Of a stretch of 64,000 nucleotides of DNA, positions 1-6,831 are shown piece by piece. The notes below the pieces were generated by a model. The model did not search any database. It saw only the letters and a list, made by a program, of their open reading frames with translations, and had not been told where the DNA came from. Origin of the DNA: Blastococcus tunisiensis (GTDB lineage: Bacteria; Actinomycetota; Actinomycetes; Mycobacteriales; Geodermatophilaceae); contig NZ_FOND01000001.1 in assembly GCF_900112815.1 (NCBI RefSeq), positions 1-64,000 on the forward strand. The letters run 5' to 3'. The first letter of the stretch is position 1. The number at the start of each line of letters is the position of its first letter. The position numbers were made by a program, and so were the translations under genes.

Positions 1-1383
1 GGTGCCGGCATCGGCGGGGGGTTGCGGTCTCGGGAGCAGGCCCAGGGCGTAGGCCAGTTCCCGGACCAGCGCCGCCGGGACGGGCTGGCCGTCGACCTCC
101 CCGGGCTCATCGCCCCCGGCGAGGGTGCCGGCGGAGGCCACGATGGTCAGGTGCGCCTGCACCGGTGGCCGGCCGGCGGCGTCGGGGCGCAGCAGCAGAT
201 CGACCAGGCAGTCCAGCATCCGCTGGTCGGTGCTGCGCTCGTCGCCGGGGAAGGTGCACTCCCGCGCGTACTGGCGCAGCACCCCCTCGCACGCCCGCAG
301 CACCGGCAGCGGCATCGACGCCGACAGGGTGCCCATGCCGTCCTTGTCCGGATAGGCCCGCACCGCCCGGCGCTTGATGGCCGCGGCCAGCCGCCGGACC
401 GCCGCCGAGGCGTCCGCGCGCAGCACCGCCCGCTGCGCGGAGACCCGCAGCTGCCCGACCGTGCGCCCGCCGGCCCCGGCCAGCAGCCGGGCCTCCACCG
501 ACGCCCGCAGCGCGTCGTCGGTGAGCAGGGACAGCTCGTGGGCCAGCATCCGGGCGTGCGCCCAGGAGATGGTGCCGGCCTCCACCGCGGCCACGGTGGC
601 CGGGAACTGCTCCACCAGCACCACCGACTCGCCCAGCAGCGTCGACGCCGCCCGCGAGGACAGCGCCAGGGCCACCATCACCTCGTCCACCGCCCACTCG
701 CTGACCCCGGTCAGCGCCGCCGGTCGGGCCGCCCGCGACGCCGCGGCCGCCGCCCCCACCTCCCCGTCGGGGCGGTCCATCGCCGCCGCCGGCCGGGCCG
801 CGGCGAACGCCGCCAGCGCCCGCGCCTGCCGCGCCGCCTGCCGGCCCTGCGCCCGGTAGGCCGCCCCCGCCTCGGCCAGGTGCGCGGCCCCGGCCTCCAG
901 CAGCCCGGCCAGCGCCGCGCACTCCGGCTCCACCTGCGCCCCGCCCGGATCGGCCGCGCCCACCTCGCCGGCGCCAGCGGCGGCCGCGCCGACCTCGGCA
1001 GCATCGGCGGCGCCCGCCTCGACCGCGCCCGCATCGGCCGACCCAGCGTCGGACTCAGCCGCCTCGGCCGCGCCCGCATCGGCCGATCCAGCGTCGGACT
1101 CGTCCGCAGCAGGGGTGCCCACCGGAGCGCCCGACTCCGGTTCGGCACCGGCTGCGGTGTCCTGCCCGGCCGCCGAGGGCTGCGGTTCGGTCGCGGCAGC
1201 GGCGGACTCCAGGGACGCCCTCATCGCCGGGCGGGAGATGTGCGGGGAGAAGCTGTCGAGCAGCACCCGCCGCCGCGGCGCGTACGACTCCGCGGGCGCC
1301 GACCGGCCGGCCAGCGTGGCGCGCAGCAACGCCTCGAGGACCGAGGGCCGGTCCTCCACGCTCAGCCGCGACTGATCGAACAT
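1..1383 (-). CDS. DUF222 (13E12-type) protein, 3' end outside window
   Basis: The minus-strand frame is open from the ATG at 1383 to the window edge: 461 codons with no stop. The first 75 residues (MFDQSRLSVEDRPSVLEALL onward) are followed by an Ala/Glu/Asp-rich spacer at about 85-150. The spacer holds a duplicated ESDAGSADAGA unit. From about residue 215 comes a DUF222-like helical region with motifs such as WAVDEVMVALAL, TISWAHARMLAHEL and DKDGMGTL. Proteins of this family usually end in an HNH nuclease domain, which would lie beyond the edge and cannot be seen. The family is multicopy in actinobacteria; nuclease activity is inferred from relatives. The start is supported by an upstream TGGTCA-N17-TATCCT promoter placing the transcript start at or next to the ATG. 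The next gene (1625-2953) runs the same way and is separated by a strong hairpin. Confidence 0.85.
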   Translation of the reverse strand, partial: MFDQSRLSVEDRPSVLEALLRATLAGRSAPAESYAPRRRVLLDSFSPHISRPAMRASLESAAAATEPQPSAAGQDTAAGAEPESGAPVGTPAADESDAGSADAGAAEAAESDAGSADAGAVEAGAADAAEVGAAAAGAGEVGAADPGGAQVEPECAALAGLLEAGAAHLAEAGAAYRAQGRQAARQARALAAFAAARPAAAMDRPDGEVGAAAAASRAARPAALTGVSEWAVDEVMVALALSSRAASTLLGESVVLVEQFPATVAAVEAGTISWAHARMLAHELSLLTDDALRASVEARLLAGAGGRTVGQLRVSAQRAVLRADASAAVRRLAAAIKRRAVRAYPDKDGMGTLSASMPLPVLRACEGVLRQYARECTFPGDERSTDQRMLDCLVDLLLRPDAAGRPPVQAHLTIVASAGTLAGGDEPGEVDGQPVPAALVRELAYALGLLPRPQPPADAGT

Positions 1384-1390
1384 GCGTTCG

Positions 1391-1396
1391 AGGATA
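1391..1396 (-). promoter_or_regulatory. -10 hexamer of the DUF222 gene, probably leaderless
   Basis: TATCCT on the minus strand lies 7 nt before the ATG at 1383. A TGGTCA -35-like hexamer sits 17 bp further upstream. No Shine-Dalgarno fits between them, so the mRNA probably begins at the start codon. Confidence 0.55.
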
Positions 1397-1552
1397 TCCA
1401 CTCCGCACCGATCTGACCAGCGGGAATCCCGACTGTGGACACACGGGTCAGCTGTGGACGGCCGACCGCCTCAGATCGGGGCGACCGCCGACCATCGCAC
1501 CGTGACCTCGCCGTGCCGCCCCCTCGCCCCTACCCCCGCCCCCACGACAGCA

Positions 1553-1588
1553 CAGTGGCCCGGCACCGTGATCGGTGCCGGGCCACTG
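1553..1588 (-). terminator. Intrinsic terminator after the solute-binding protein gene
   Basis: A perfect 16-bp inverted repeat (1553-1568 with 1573-1588) has a TGAT loop (read on the plus strand). It starts 36 nt after the stop codon at 1625. There is no U-tract, as is common for actinobacterial terminators. It also insulates the DUF222 gene downstream. Confidence 0.8.
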
Positions 1589-1624
1589 CGATGGTTCACC
1601 GGGTCGGGGACCCGGGGAACGGGA

Positions 1625-2953
1625 TCAGCGCTGCGGGCCGATGCCGTTCTGGTTGAGCCCCTCGATGATCCGCGAGGACTCCTCGAACCCGATGACCACG
1701 ATGGCGTCGGGGTTGAAGTCCACCATCTCCTGGACCTCGGAGTCGAAGTTCGCGGCCTGGGGGTCGTAGGTGATGCTCTGGATCGCGTCCTCCGACAGAC
1801 CGGCGTCCATCAGGTTCTGCACCGTGTTCTCCGCGAGGCCCGTGCCGTACGGGTCGTTCAGGGCCAGGATGCCGACGGTGTTGTTGCCGTCCTCGATGAT
1901 CAGGTCGGCCAGCGCCCGAGCCTGCAGCGTGTCCGGCGGCGCCGTGCGGAAGTACAGGTTGTTGTCGTTGTACGTCGTGAACTGGTCCGACGTGTTCGCG
2001 GGCGAGATCTGCATGACGCCGGCCTGCGTGATGGCGTCGATGACGGTGAGGCTCACGCCCGAGGACGCCGCGCCGACGATCGCGTCGACACCGCTCTGCA
2101 GCAGCCGGTCGACCGTCTGGGTGGCGGTGTCGGTCGAGGCGTCACCGGAGTCACCCTCGATCAGCTGCACCGGCTGGCCGAGGACCCCGCCGGCGGCGTT
2201 GATGTCCTGGACGGCCAGAGCCGCACCCGCGACCTCCGGGGGGCCGAGGAAGGCCAGGTTGCCGGTCAGCGGCAGCAGCGTGCCGATCACCAGCGGGTCA
2301 CCCGTGGCGCCGGCGGGCGCCGGAGCCGGGCCCTCGTCGGTGGCGGCGTTGTCCTCGTCACCGGCGATGACGAACGAGGTGAGCTCGTCGTCGAGGGTGT
2401 TGTCGTCACCGAACTGCAGGAGACCGAAGCTCGCCTCCGCGGGCTCGCCCGGGTCGGCGAAGCTCAGCGGACCCGAAGCACCGTCGTAGTCGACGTTGCC
2501 GCCGGCGTCGAGGATCTCCTTGCACGACGCGAAGTCGGTGCAGGTGTCGCCGCCGAAGGTGAGGCCGTTGACGTACTCCTTGAAGACGTTGGCTTCCGTG
2601 CTGCCGGCGGCCTGGGCGGCCAGCGCCGTCAGGATCACCGCGTCGTACGTCTCACCGGCGTAGTTGTAGTCCTGCAGATCGGGGTCGATCTCGAGGAGAC
2701 GGTTCTTGAAGTCGTCGGAGAGGTCGGTGAGCGGCGTGGTGCCCTTCATCCCGGCCAGTGCGCCTTCTTCGGAGAAGTCCTCGCCGAGGGCGTTACCCAT
2801 GTTGCCGTCGGTGCCGTAGACGTTGACCTGCTTCTCACCGCTGTCGGCGCCGGCGTCGGTGCTGCCCTCGTCATCGCTACCGCCACAGGCGGTGATGGCG
2901 AGGAGGGCGGCACCGGTGACGGCGATGCTGCGGGCAGTGGTGCCAGTGCGCAT
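1625..2953 (-). CDS. Lipoprotein solute-binding protein, circularly permuted branched-chain-amino-acid (LivJ) type
   Basis: 442 aa. The signal peptide ends in lipobox ITAC, with acylated Cys23. The order of the mature part is unusual. Residues 43-196 (VNVYGTDGNMGNALGEDF, then YDAVILTALAAQAA, SGPLSF, ASFGLLQF) correspond to the C-terminal part of LivJ/LivK-type binding proteins. A Pro/Ala linker follows at about 197-218. Residues 219-442 (DPLVIGTLLPLTGN, DINAAGGVLGQPV, ending GLNQNGIGPQR) correspond to the usual N-terminal part. In unpermuted relatives GIGPQ-type sequence would lead straight into VYGTDGN. So the chain looks cut in the second lobe and rejoined through the natural ends. The start is ATG 2953 with GGGAG 7 nt upstream; a TTG three bases earlier is too close to that site. 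No permease or ATPase gene is adjacent, so this is an orphan. A ligand such as an amino acid or amide is likely but unproven. Confidence 0.85.
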   Translation of the reverse strand: MRTGTTARSIAVTGAALLAITACGGSDDEGSTDAGADSGEKQVNVYGTDGNMGNALGEDFSEEGALAGMKGTTPLTDLSDDFKNRLLEIDPDLQDYNYAGETYDAVILTALAAQAAGSTEANVFKEYVNGLTFGGDTCTDFASCKEILDAGGNVDYDGASGPLSFADPGEPAEASFGLLQFGDDNTLDDELTSFVIAGDEDNAATDEGPAPAPAGATGDPLVIGTLLPLTGNLAFLGPPEVAGAALAVQDINAAGGVLGQPVQLIEGDSGDASTDTATQTVDRLLQSGVDAIVGAASSGVSLTVIDAITQAGVMQISPANTSDQFTTYNDNNLYFRTAPPDTLQARALADLIIEDGNNTVGILALNDPYGTGLAENTVQNLMDAGLSEDAIQSITYDPQAANFDSEVQEMVDFNPDAIVVIGFEESSRIIEGLNQNGIGPQR

Positions 2954-3014
2954 CAAGGAACTCCCAGTGTCATCGTTCTCTGCGTTCCGATGGGCGATCC
3001 ACGAGCCGGAACCG

Positions 3015-3046
3015 CCGATCGGACGCCGATCGGTGCGGAGAACCTA
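3015..3046 (-). promoter_or_regulatory. Candidate promoter and operator of the solute-binding protein gene
   Basis: A TAGGTT hexamer (minus strand, 3046-3041) could be the -10. Just downstream lie two copies of the palindrome CCGATCGG (3026-3033 and 3015-3022), 11 bp apart, so on the same DNA face. The regulator is unknown. Confidence 0.35.
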
Positions 3047-3208
3047 ACTGCCAAAGGAAGGGATGCACCCGGCCTCGCACCGATAGTGATGAGGTCGTGA
3101 TCTAGCCGATTTCCGCCGGTGCGGCGGCAGGAAGGCGGGGGACGGAACACGGATCGGCCGGCAGACGCCCCACGGGGACACGCCGGGGCCGACGGCCCGA
3201 CACGCCGG

Positions 3209-3832
3209 TCAGACGGTCGGGTCCTCCGCCGCGGTGCCCGGCAGGGCACCGGCCGGGAGCCCGGCATCCACGATCGCCTGGGCGAGGGCCTTCATCGAGG
3301 TGCGCTGGTTCATCGCGGTCTGCTGGATCCAGCGGAACGCCTCAGCCTCGGTGAGGGACTGCTCGGCCATGAGCAGCCCCTTCGCCTTCTCCACCACCTT
3401 CCGGGTCTCCAGCCGCTCCTCCAGCGTGCGGACCTCGCCGTCGAGCGCCGTCATCTCGGCGAACCGGGCGCGCGCGACCTCGATCGCCGGAACCAGGTCG
3501 TTCTTCGAGAACGGCTTCACCAGGTAGGCCATGGCACCGGCGTCACGGGCCCGCTCGACGAGCTCCCGCTGGCTGAACGCGGTCAGCACGATCACCGGGG
3601 CGACCCGGGCGGCAGCGATCTGCTCGGCCGCGGACAACCCGTCCAGCACCGGCATCTGGATGTCGAGGATGACCAGGTCGGGGCGGAGCTCGGTCGCGCG
3701 GTCCACGGCCTGCTGGCCGTCGCCCACTTCCGCGACGACGGAGTAGCCCTCCTCCTCCAGCATCTCCTTCAGGTCCAGGCGGATGAGCGCCTCGTCCTCG
3801 GCGATGATGACCCGGATCGTCTCGCTGCTCAC
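3209..3832 (-). CDS. pdtaR: ANTAR-domain response regulator (PdtaR type)
   Basis: 207 aa. The N-terminal receiver domain has the acidic pocket at E12/D13, phospho-acceptor Asp57 (ILDIQMP), Thr84 (VLTAF) and Lys106 (VKPF). A coiled linker leads to an ANTAR RNA-binding domain at about 127-190 (RKVVEKAKGLLM, EAFRWIQQTAMNQR). Family knowledge: ANTAR regulators bind paired stem-loops in nascent mRNA and block terminators; mycobacterial PdtaR pairs with histidine kinase PdtaS. No kinase gene is next to it here, which is usual for this regulator. Neither do I see a clear dual-hexaloop target nearby. The start is GTG 3832, with TAGGCT 6 nt upstream and no Shine-Dalgarno, so the transcript is probably leaderless. 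It is divergent from the tRNA gene at 3905. The same regulator-tRNA pairing appears near Rv1626 as I recall it. Confidence 0.9.
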   Translation of the reverse strand: MSSETIRVIIAEDEALIRLDLKEMLEEEGYSVVAEVGDGQQAVDRATELRPDLVILDIQMPVLDGLSAAEQIAAARVAPVIVLTAFSQRELVERARDAGAMAYLVKPFSKNDLVPAIEVARARFAEMTALDGEVRTLEERLETRKVVEKAKGLLMAEQSLTEAEAFRWIQQTAMNQRTSMKALAQAIVDAGLPAGALPGTAAEDPTV

Positions 3833-3838
3833 GGCGGC

Positions 3839-3844
3839 AGCCTA
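3839..3844 (-). promoter_or_regulatory. -10 hexamer of pdtaR, probably leaderless
   Basis: TAGGCT lies exactly 6 nt before the GTG start at 3832 on the minus strand. The intervening bases (GCCGCC) hold no ribosome-binding site. Confidence 0.55.
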
Positions 3845-3904
3845 TCCAGGCCGGCCCACCGGCACCTCACCGCTAGGCTGCTGCGGCGGCCGGGTGACCG
3901 GCGA

Positions 3905-3978
3905 GCCCCCGTACCCCAATCGGCAGAGGGAGCGGATTCAAAACCCGCGCAGTGTGCGTTCGAGTCGCACCGGGGGCA
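3905..3978 (+). tRNA. Atypical tRNA with CAA anticodon (tRNA-Leu by anticodon)
   Basis: 74 nt. A perfect 7-bp acceptor stem pairs 3905-3911 (GCCCCCG) with 3971-3977. The discriminator is A3978 and no CCA is encoded. The T-arm is perfect (3954-3958 with 3966-3970, loop TTCGAGT). The anticodon loop TTCAAAA (3937-3943) reads CAA at 3939-3941, for Leu codon TTG. Two features are odd. The variable region is only 5 nt (3949-3953), although bacterial leucine tRNAs carry a long variable arm. The anticodon stem closes with an A3936-C3944 mismatch, and the D stem is imperfect. I recall a similar short Leu(CAA) tRNA beside pdtaR in mycobacteria, which would make it conserved rather than decayed. Confidence 0.85.
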
Positions 3979-3990
3979 CTCCGCGATCTT

Positions 3991-4008
3991 GTCGTCCTGC
4001 CGGACGAC
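3991..4008 (+). terminator. Hairpin after the tRNA gene
   Basis: A 7-bp perfect stem (GTCGTCC / GGACGAC) with a TGCC loop begins 13 nt after the tRNA 3' end. It is a likely terminator or processing signal. The rest of the stretch to 4181 has no gene I can support. Confidence 0.5.
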
Positions 4009-4181
4009 GACCGCCTCCACGTGCCGTCCCCACCTGCGTCGAGCCGTTCCCCGCGCTACCTCGGGGAGCCTCCGGCCCCCGCTCGGCAGCTTGCCTCGCA
4101 GGGCGGCTCGCGTTCCAGCGCCTTCGTCCTGCCGCCGCCTCGCTCGTCGGGGACCCCTCGGGCCCCGCTCCTCGCGGGCAA

Positions 4182-4187
4182 TACTGT
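4182..4187 (+). promoter_or_regulatory. -10 hexamer of the decarboxylase gene, probably leaderless
   Basis: TACTGT ends 6 nt before the GTG at 4194, and no Shine-Dalgarno intervenes. This supports GTG 4194 over the in-frame ATG at 4215. Confidence 0.55.
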
Positions 4188-4193
4188 GATCTG

Positions 4194-5975
4194 GTGACCG
4201 AGCCCGTTCCGCACATGACCCCCGAGCAGTTCCGGCAGCACGGCCACGAGGTGGTCGACTGGATCGCCGACTACTGGTCGCGGGTGGGCGATCTCCCGGT
4301 CCGCTCGCAGGTGTCCCCCGGCGACGTCCGCGCGACCCTGCCGGCGCAGGCGCCGGAGCAGGGCGAGCCTTTCTCCGCCGTCCTCGCCGACCTCGACCGC
4401 GTCGTCCTCCCGGGGACGACGCACTGGCAGCACCCCGGCTTCTTCGGCTACTTCCCCGCCAACACCTCAGGCCCCTCCGTGCTCGGCGACCTGGTGTCCG
4501 CCGGTCTCGGCGTCCAGGGCATGTCGTGGGTGACGAGCCCGGCGGCGACCGAGGTCGAGCAGCACGTCATGGACTGGTTCGCCGAGCTCCTCGGCCTGCC
4601 GTCCTCCTTCCGCTCCACCAGCACCGGCGGGGGCGTCGTCCAGGACTCCAGCTCCGGTGCGAACCTGGTCGCCCTGCTGGCGGCGCTGCACCGGACCAGC
4701 ACCGGTGCCACCGTCCGGCACGGCGTCGACCCCGACCGCGCCACCGTCTACGTCTCCGCGGAGACCCACTCCTCCATGGAGAAGGCGGTACGCATCGCCG
4801 GGCTCGGCAGCGACGCCGTCCGCATCGTCGAGGTCGACGCGGACCTGGCCATGCGACCCGCCGCGCTGGCCGCCCGGCTCGAGCGGGACGTCGCCCGCGG
4901 CTACACCCCGGTGCTGGTCTGCGCGACGGTCGGGACGACGTCGACGACGGCGATCGACCCGCTGGCCGAACTGGGGCCGATCTGCCAGAAGTACGGCGTC
5001 TGGCTGCACGTGGACGCCGCCTACGCGGGCGTGAGCGCGATCGTGCCCGAGCTTCGCGAGCTGCAGGCCGGCGTCGAGTGGGCCGACAGCTACACCACCG
5101 ACGCCCACAAGTGGCTGCTCACCGGGTTCGACGCCACCCTGTTCTGGGTCGCCGACCGCGCGGCGCTCACCGGGGCGCTGGCCATCCTCCCCGAGTACCT
5201 CCGCAACGCGGCCACCGACGCCGGCTCGGTCGTGGACCTCCGCGACTGGCAGATCCCCCTCGGGCGCCGCTTCCGGGCGCTCAAGCTCTGGTTCGTGCTC
5301 CGCTGGTACGGCGCCGAGGGCCTGCGCGCCCACATCCGCTCGCACGTCGCCATGGCCCAGCAGCTGGCCGGGTGGGCCGGCGCCGACGAGCGCTTCGACG
5401 TCGTCGCACCGCACCCCTTCTCGCTGGTCTGCCTGCGGCCGCGCTGGTCGGCCGAGGTGGACGCCGACGTCGCGACCATGACCCTGCTGGAACGCCTCAA
5501 CGACGGCGGCGAGGTCTTCCTCACGCACACCACCGTCGGCGGCCGGGCGGTGCTGCGGGTCGCCGTCGGCGCCCCGGCGACCACGCCGGCCCACGTCGAG
5601 CGGGTGTGGGCGCTGCTGCGCGAGAACCACGACTTCCTGGCGACCGACTTCGCGGCGGCGGCAGCCGAGCGGGAAGCCCAGCGGGCGGCGGAGCGGGCGG
5701 CGGCAGAGCAGGCCGCAGTCGAGCGGGCGGCAGCCGAGCAGGCAGCGGCAGAGCAGGCCGCAGTCGAGCGGGCGACAGCCGAGCAGGCAGCGGCAGAGCA
5801 GGCCGCAGCCGAGCAGCCAGCCGCCGAGCAGGCACCAGCCGAGCAGGCAGCGGCAGACCGGGCCGCAGCCGAGCAGGCACCAGCCGAGCAGGCAGCGGCA
5901 GACCGGGCCGCAGCCGAGCAGACGGCAGCGGAGGACGCCGGCGAGGAGTCCGTCAGTCCTTCAACGACCGGATGA
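4194..5975 (+). CDS. PLP-dependent group II amino acid decarboxylase with Ala-rich repetitive C-terminal tail
   Basis: 593 aa. The first 485 residues form an aromatic-L-amino-acid-decarboxylase-like fold (Pyridoxal_deC). It has an N-terminal dimer segment (HMTPEQFRQHGHEVVDWIADY), the HPGFFGYFPA substrate-pocket motif, ETHSSMEKA, the cofactor-binding LHVDAAYAG Asp and the Schiff-base lysine in TTDAHKWLLTGFD. Tyr, Trp, DOPA or related amino acids are plausible substrates; the exact one cannot be read from sequence. From about residue 487 to 585 the protein carries about 100 residues of AAEQA/AADRA/AAVER pentads absent from ordinary family members. This tail is highly charged, probably helical, and encoded by tandem DNA repeats. 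It is transcribed alone; its stop overlaps the convergent tesB end by 23 bp. The start is GTG 4194, chosen from the promoter spacing. Confidence 0.85.
   Translation: MTEPVPHMTPEQFRQHGHEVVDWIADYWSRVGDLPVRSQVSPGDVRATLPAQAPEQGEPFSAVLADLDRVVLPGTTHWQHPGFFGYFPANTSGPSVLGDLVSAGLGVQGMSWVTSPAATEVEQHVMDWFAELLGLPSSFRSTSTGGGVVQDSSSGANLVALLAALHRTSTGATVRHGVDPDRATVYVSAETHSSMEKAVRIAGLGSDAVRIVEVDADLAMRPAALAARLERDVARGYTPVLVCATVGTTSTTAIDPLAELGPICQKYGVWLHVDAAYAGVSAIVPELRELQAGVEWADSYTTDAHKWLLTGFDATLFWVADRAALTGALAILPEYLRNAATDAGSVVDLRDWQIPLGRRFRALKLWFVLRWYGAEGLRAHIRSHVAMAQQLAGWAGADERFDVVAPHPFSLVCLRPRWSAEVDADVATMTLLERLNDGGEVFLTHTTVGGRAVLRVAVGAPATTPAHVERVWALLRENHDFLATDFAAAAAEREAQRAAERAAAEQAAVERAAAEQAAAEQAAVERATAEQAAAEQAAAEQPAAEQAPAEQAAADRAAAEQAPAEQAAADRAAAEQTAAEDAGEESVSPSTTG
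5653..5940 (+). repeat. Coding tandem repeat (AAEQA-type pentads)
   Basis: Repeated 15-nt units encode pentapeptides such as AAEQA, AADRA and AAVER. A 45-nt block at 5834-5878 is repeated at 5879-5923 with one mismatch. This points to recent slippage or unequal exchange inside the reading frame, with the frame preserved. Confidence 0.8.
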
Positions 5976-6831
5976 GGCCCTCCTGGGCGACCGTGGCGAC
6001 GTGCGTGCCGTCGGCCGACCAGATCGTGCCGAAGCACAGGGCCCGGCCCGCCGAGGCGGCCGGGCTGTCGGTCTCGTAGAGGAACCAGTCGTCGGCACGC
6101 ACGGGCTGGTGGAACCAGACCGCGTGGTCGAGACTGGCGCCCACGAAGTCCGGCCACCCGCCGCCGAGCCGCGCGAAGCCCGCCGACAGCAGCGTCAGGT
6201 CGCTGACGAAGGTGAGCGCCGCGGCATGAACCGCGGGGTCCTCCCCCAGCTCGCCGGCGACCCGCAGCCAGGTGCGTGTCTGCGTGTCCGGCGGCGACTT
6301 GGGCGGCGCCGTGAACGGGTCCTGCAGGAAGCGCTGGTCGACCACGTTGCCCATGGCCGCCATCCACGCGGCGCGCTCGCCGTGCGCGGCGACGATCTCG
6401 TCCGTCCCGGGCAGGGTCTCCGGGCCGGGGACGTCGGGCATCGGCGTGGCGTGCTCGGCGACCGCCTGCTCGCCGGCGTGGAAGTCAGCGGTCAGGGCGA
6501 AGATCGCGACGTCCTCCCCCTTGCGGTGCTGCCGCGCGACGACGCGCCGCGTCGTGAACGACCGCCCGTCGCGGATCCGGTCCACCTCGTAGCGGATCTC
6601 CTCGAACGGGTCGCCGGGGCGCAGGAAGTAGGAGTGCAGCGAGTGCACCGCGCGGTCCTCCGGGACCGTGCGCCCGGCGGCCATCAGGGCCTGCCCCGCC
6701 ACCTGCCCACCGAAGATCCGCTGCCGCTCGGTGCTCGGGGTCCGCCCCACGAACACGTCGCGCTCGCGCTCCTCCAGCTCCAGGACAGCGAGCAGCGCGG
6801 CGGCCTGGCTGCCCCCCGTGGCAGCGCTCAC
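5953..6831 (-). CDS. tesB: Acyl-CoA thioesterase II
   Basis: 292 aa with the double hot-dog layout of TesB. The N-terminal hot-dog has QRIFGGQVAGQAL and VHSLHSYFLRPGD, and the C-terminal one has LTFVSDLTLL, GASLDHAVWFHQP and DDWFLYETDSPAA. It hydrolyses acyl-CoA to free acid and CoA in the cytoplasm; chain-length preference is not readable. The GTG start at 6831 overlaps the pyruvate kinase stop as GTGA, so translation is probably coupled. The pyk-tesB pair also occurs in mycobacteria. Its end overlaps the end of the convergent decarboxylase gene by 23 bp, leaving no room for a separate terminator; transcripts from both sides must run into each other or end inside the genes. Confidence 0.93.
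   Translation of the reverse strand: MSAATGGSQAAALLAVLELEERERDVFVGRTPSTERQRIFGGQVAGQALMAAGRTVPEDRAVHSLHSYFLRPGDPFEEIRYEVDRIRDGRSFTTRRVVARQHRKGEDVAIFALTADFHAGEQAVAEHATPMPDVPGPETLPGTDEIVAAHGERAAWMAAMGNVVDQRFLQDPFTAPPKSPPDTQTRTWLRVAGELGEDPAVHAAALTFVSDLTLLSAGFARLGGGWPDFVGASLDHAVWFHQPVRADDWFLYETDSPAASAGRALCFGTIWSADGTHVATVAQEGLIRSLKD

Noticed and set aside
22-1416. Plus-strand open frame opposite the DUF222 gene
   Set aside because: Arg/Gln/Pro-rich shadow; the minus-strand frame has a clear DUF222 protein with promoter and good codon pattern.
3905-3978. Reading the tRNA anticodon as TCA (selenocysteine or suppressor)
   Set aside because: That register breaks at least three pairs of the anticodon stem; the CAA register keeps four of five pairs, and the arm lengths are not those of tRNA-Sec.
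5090-6367. Minus-strand frame across the decarboxylase tail (repeats like ACSAAARSA)
   Set aside because: It arises from the antisense of the AAEQA repeat and of the tesB gene; no start signal or recognisable family.
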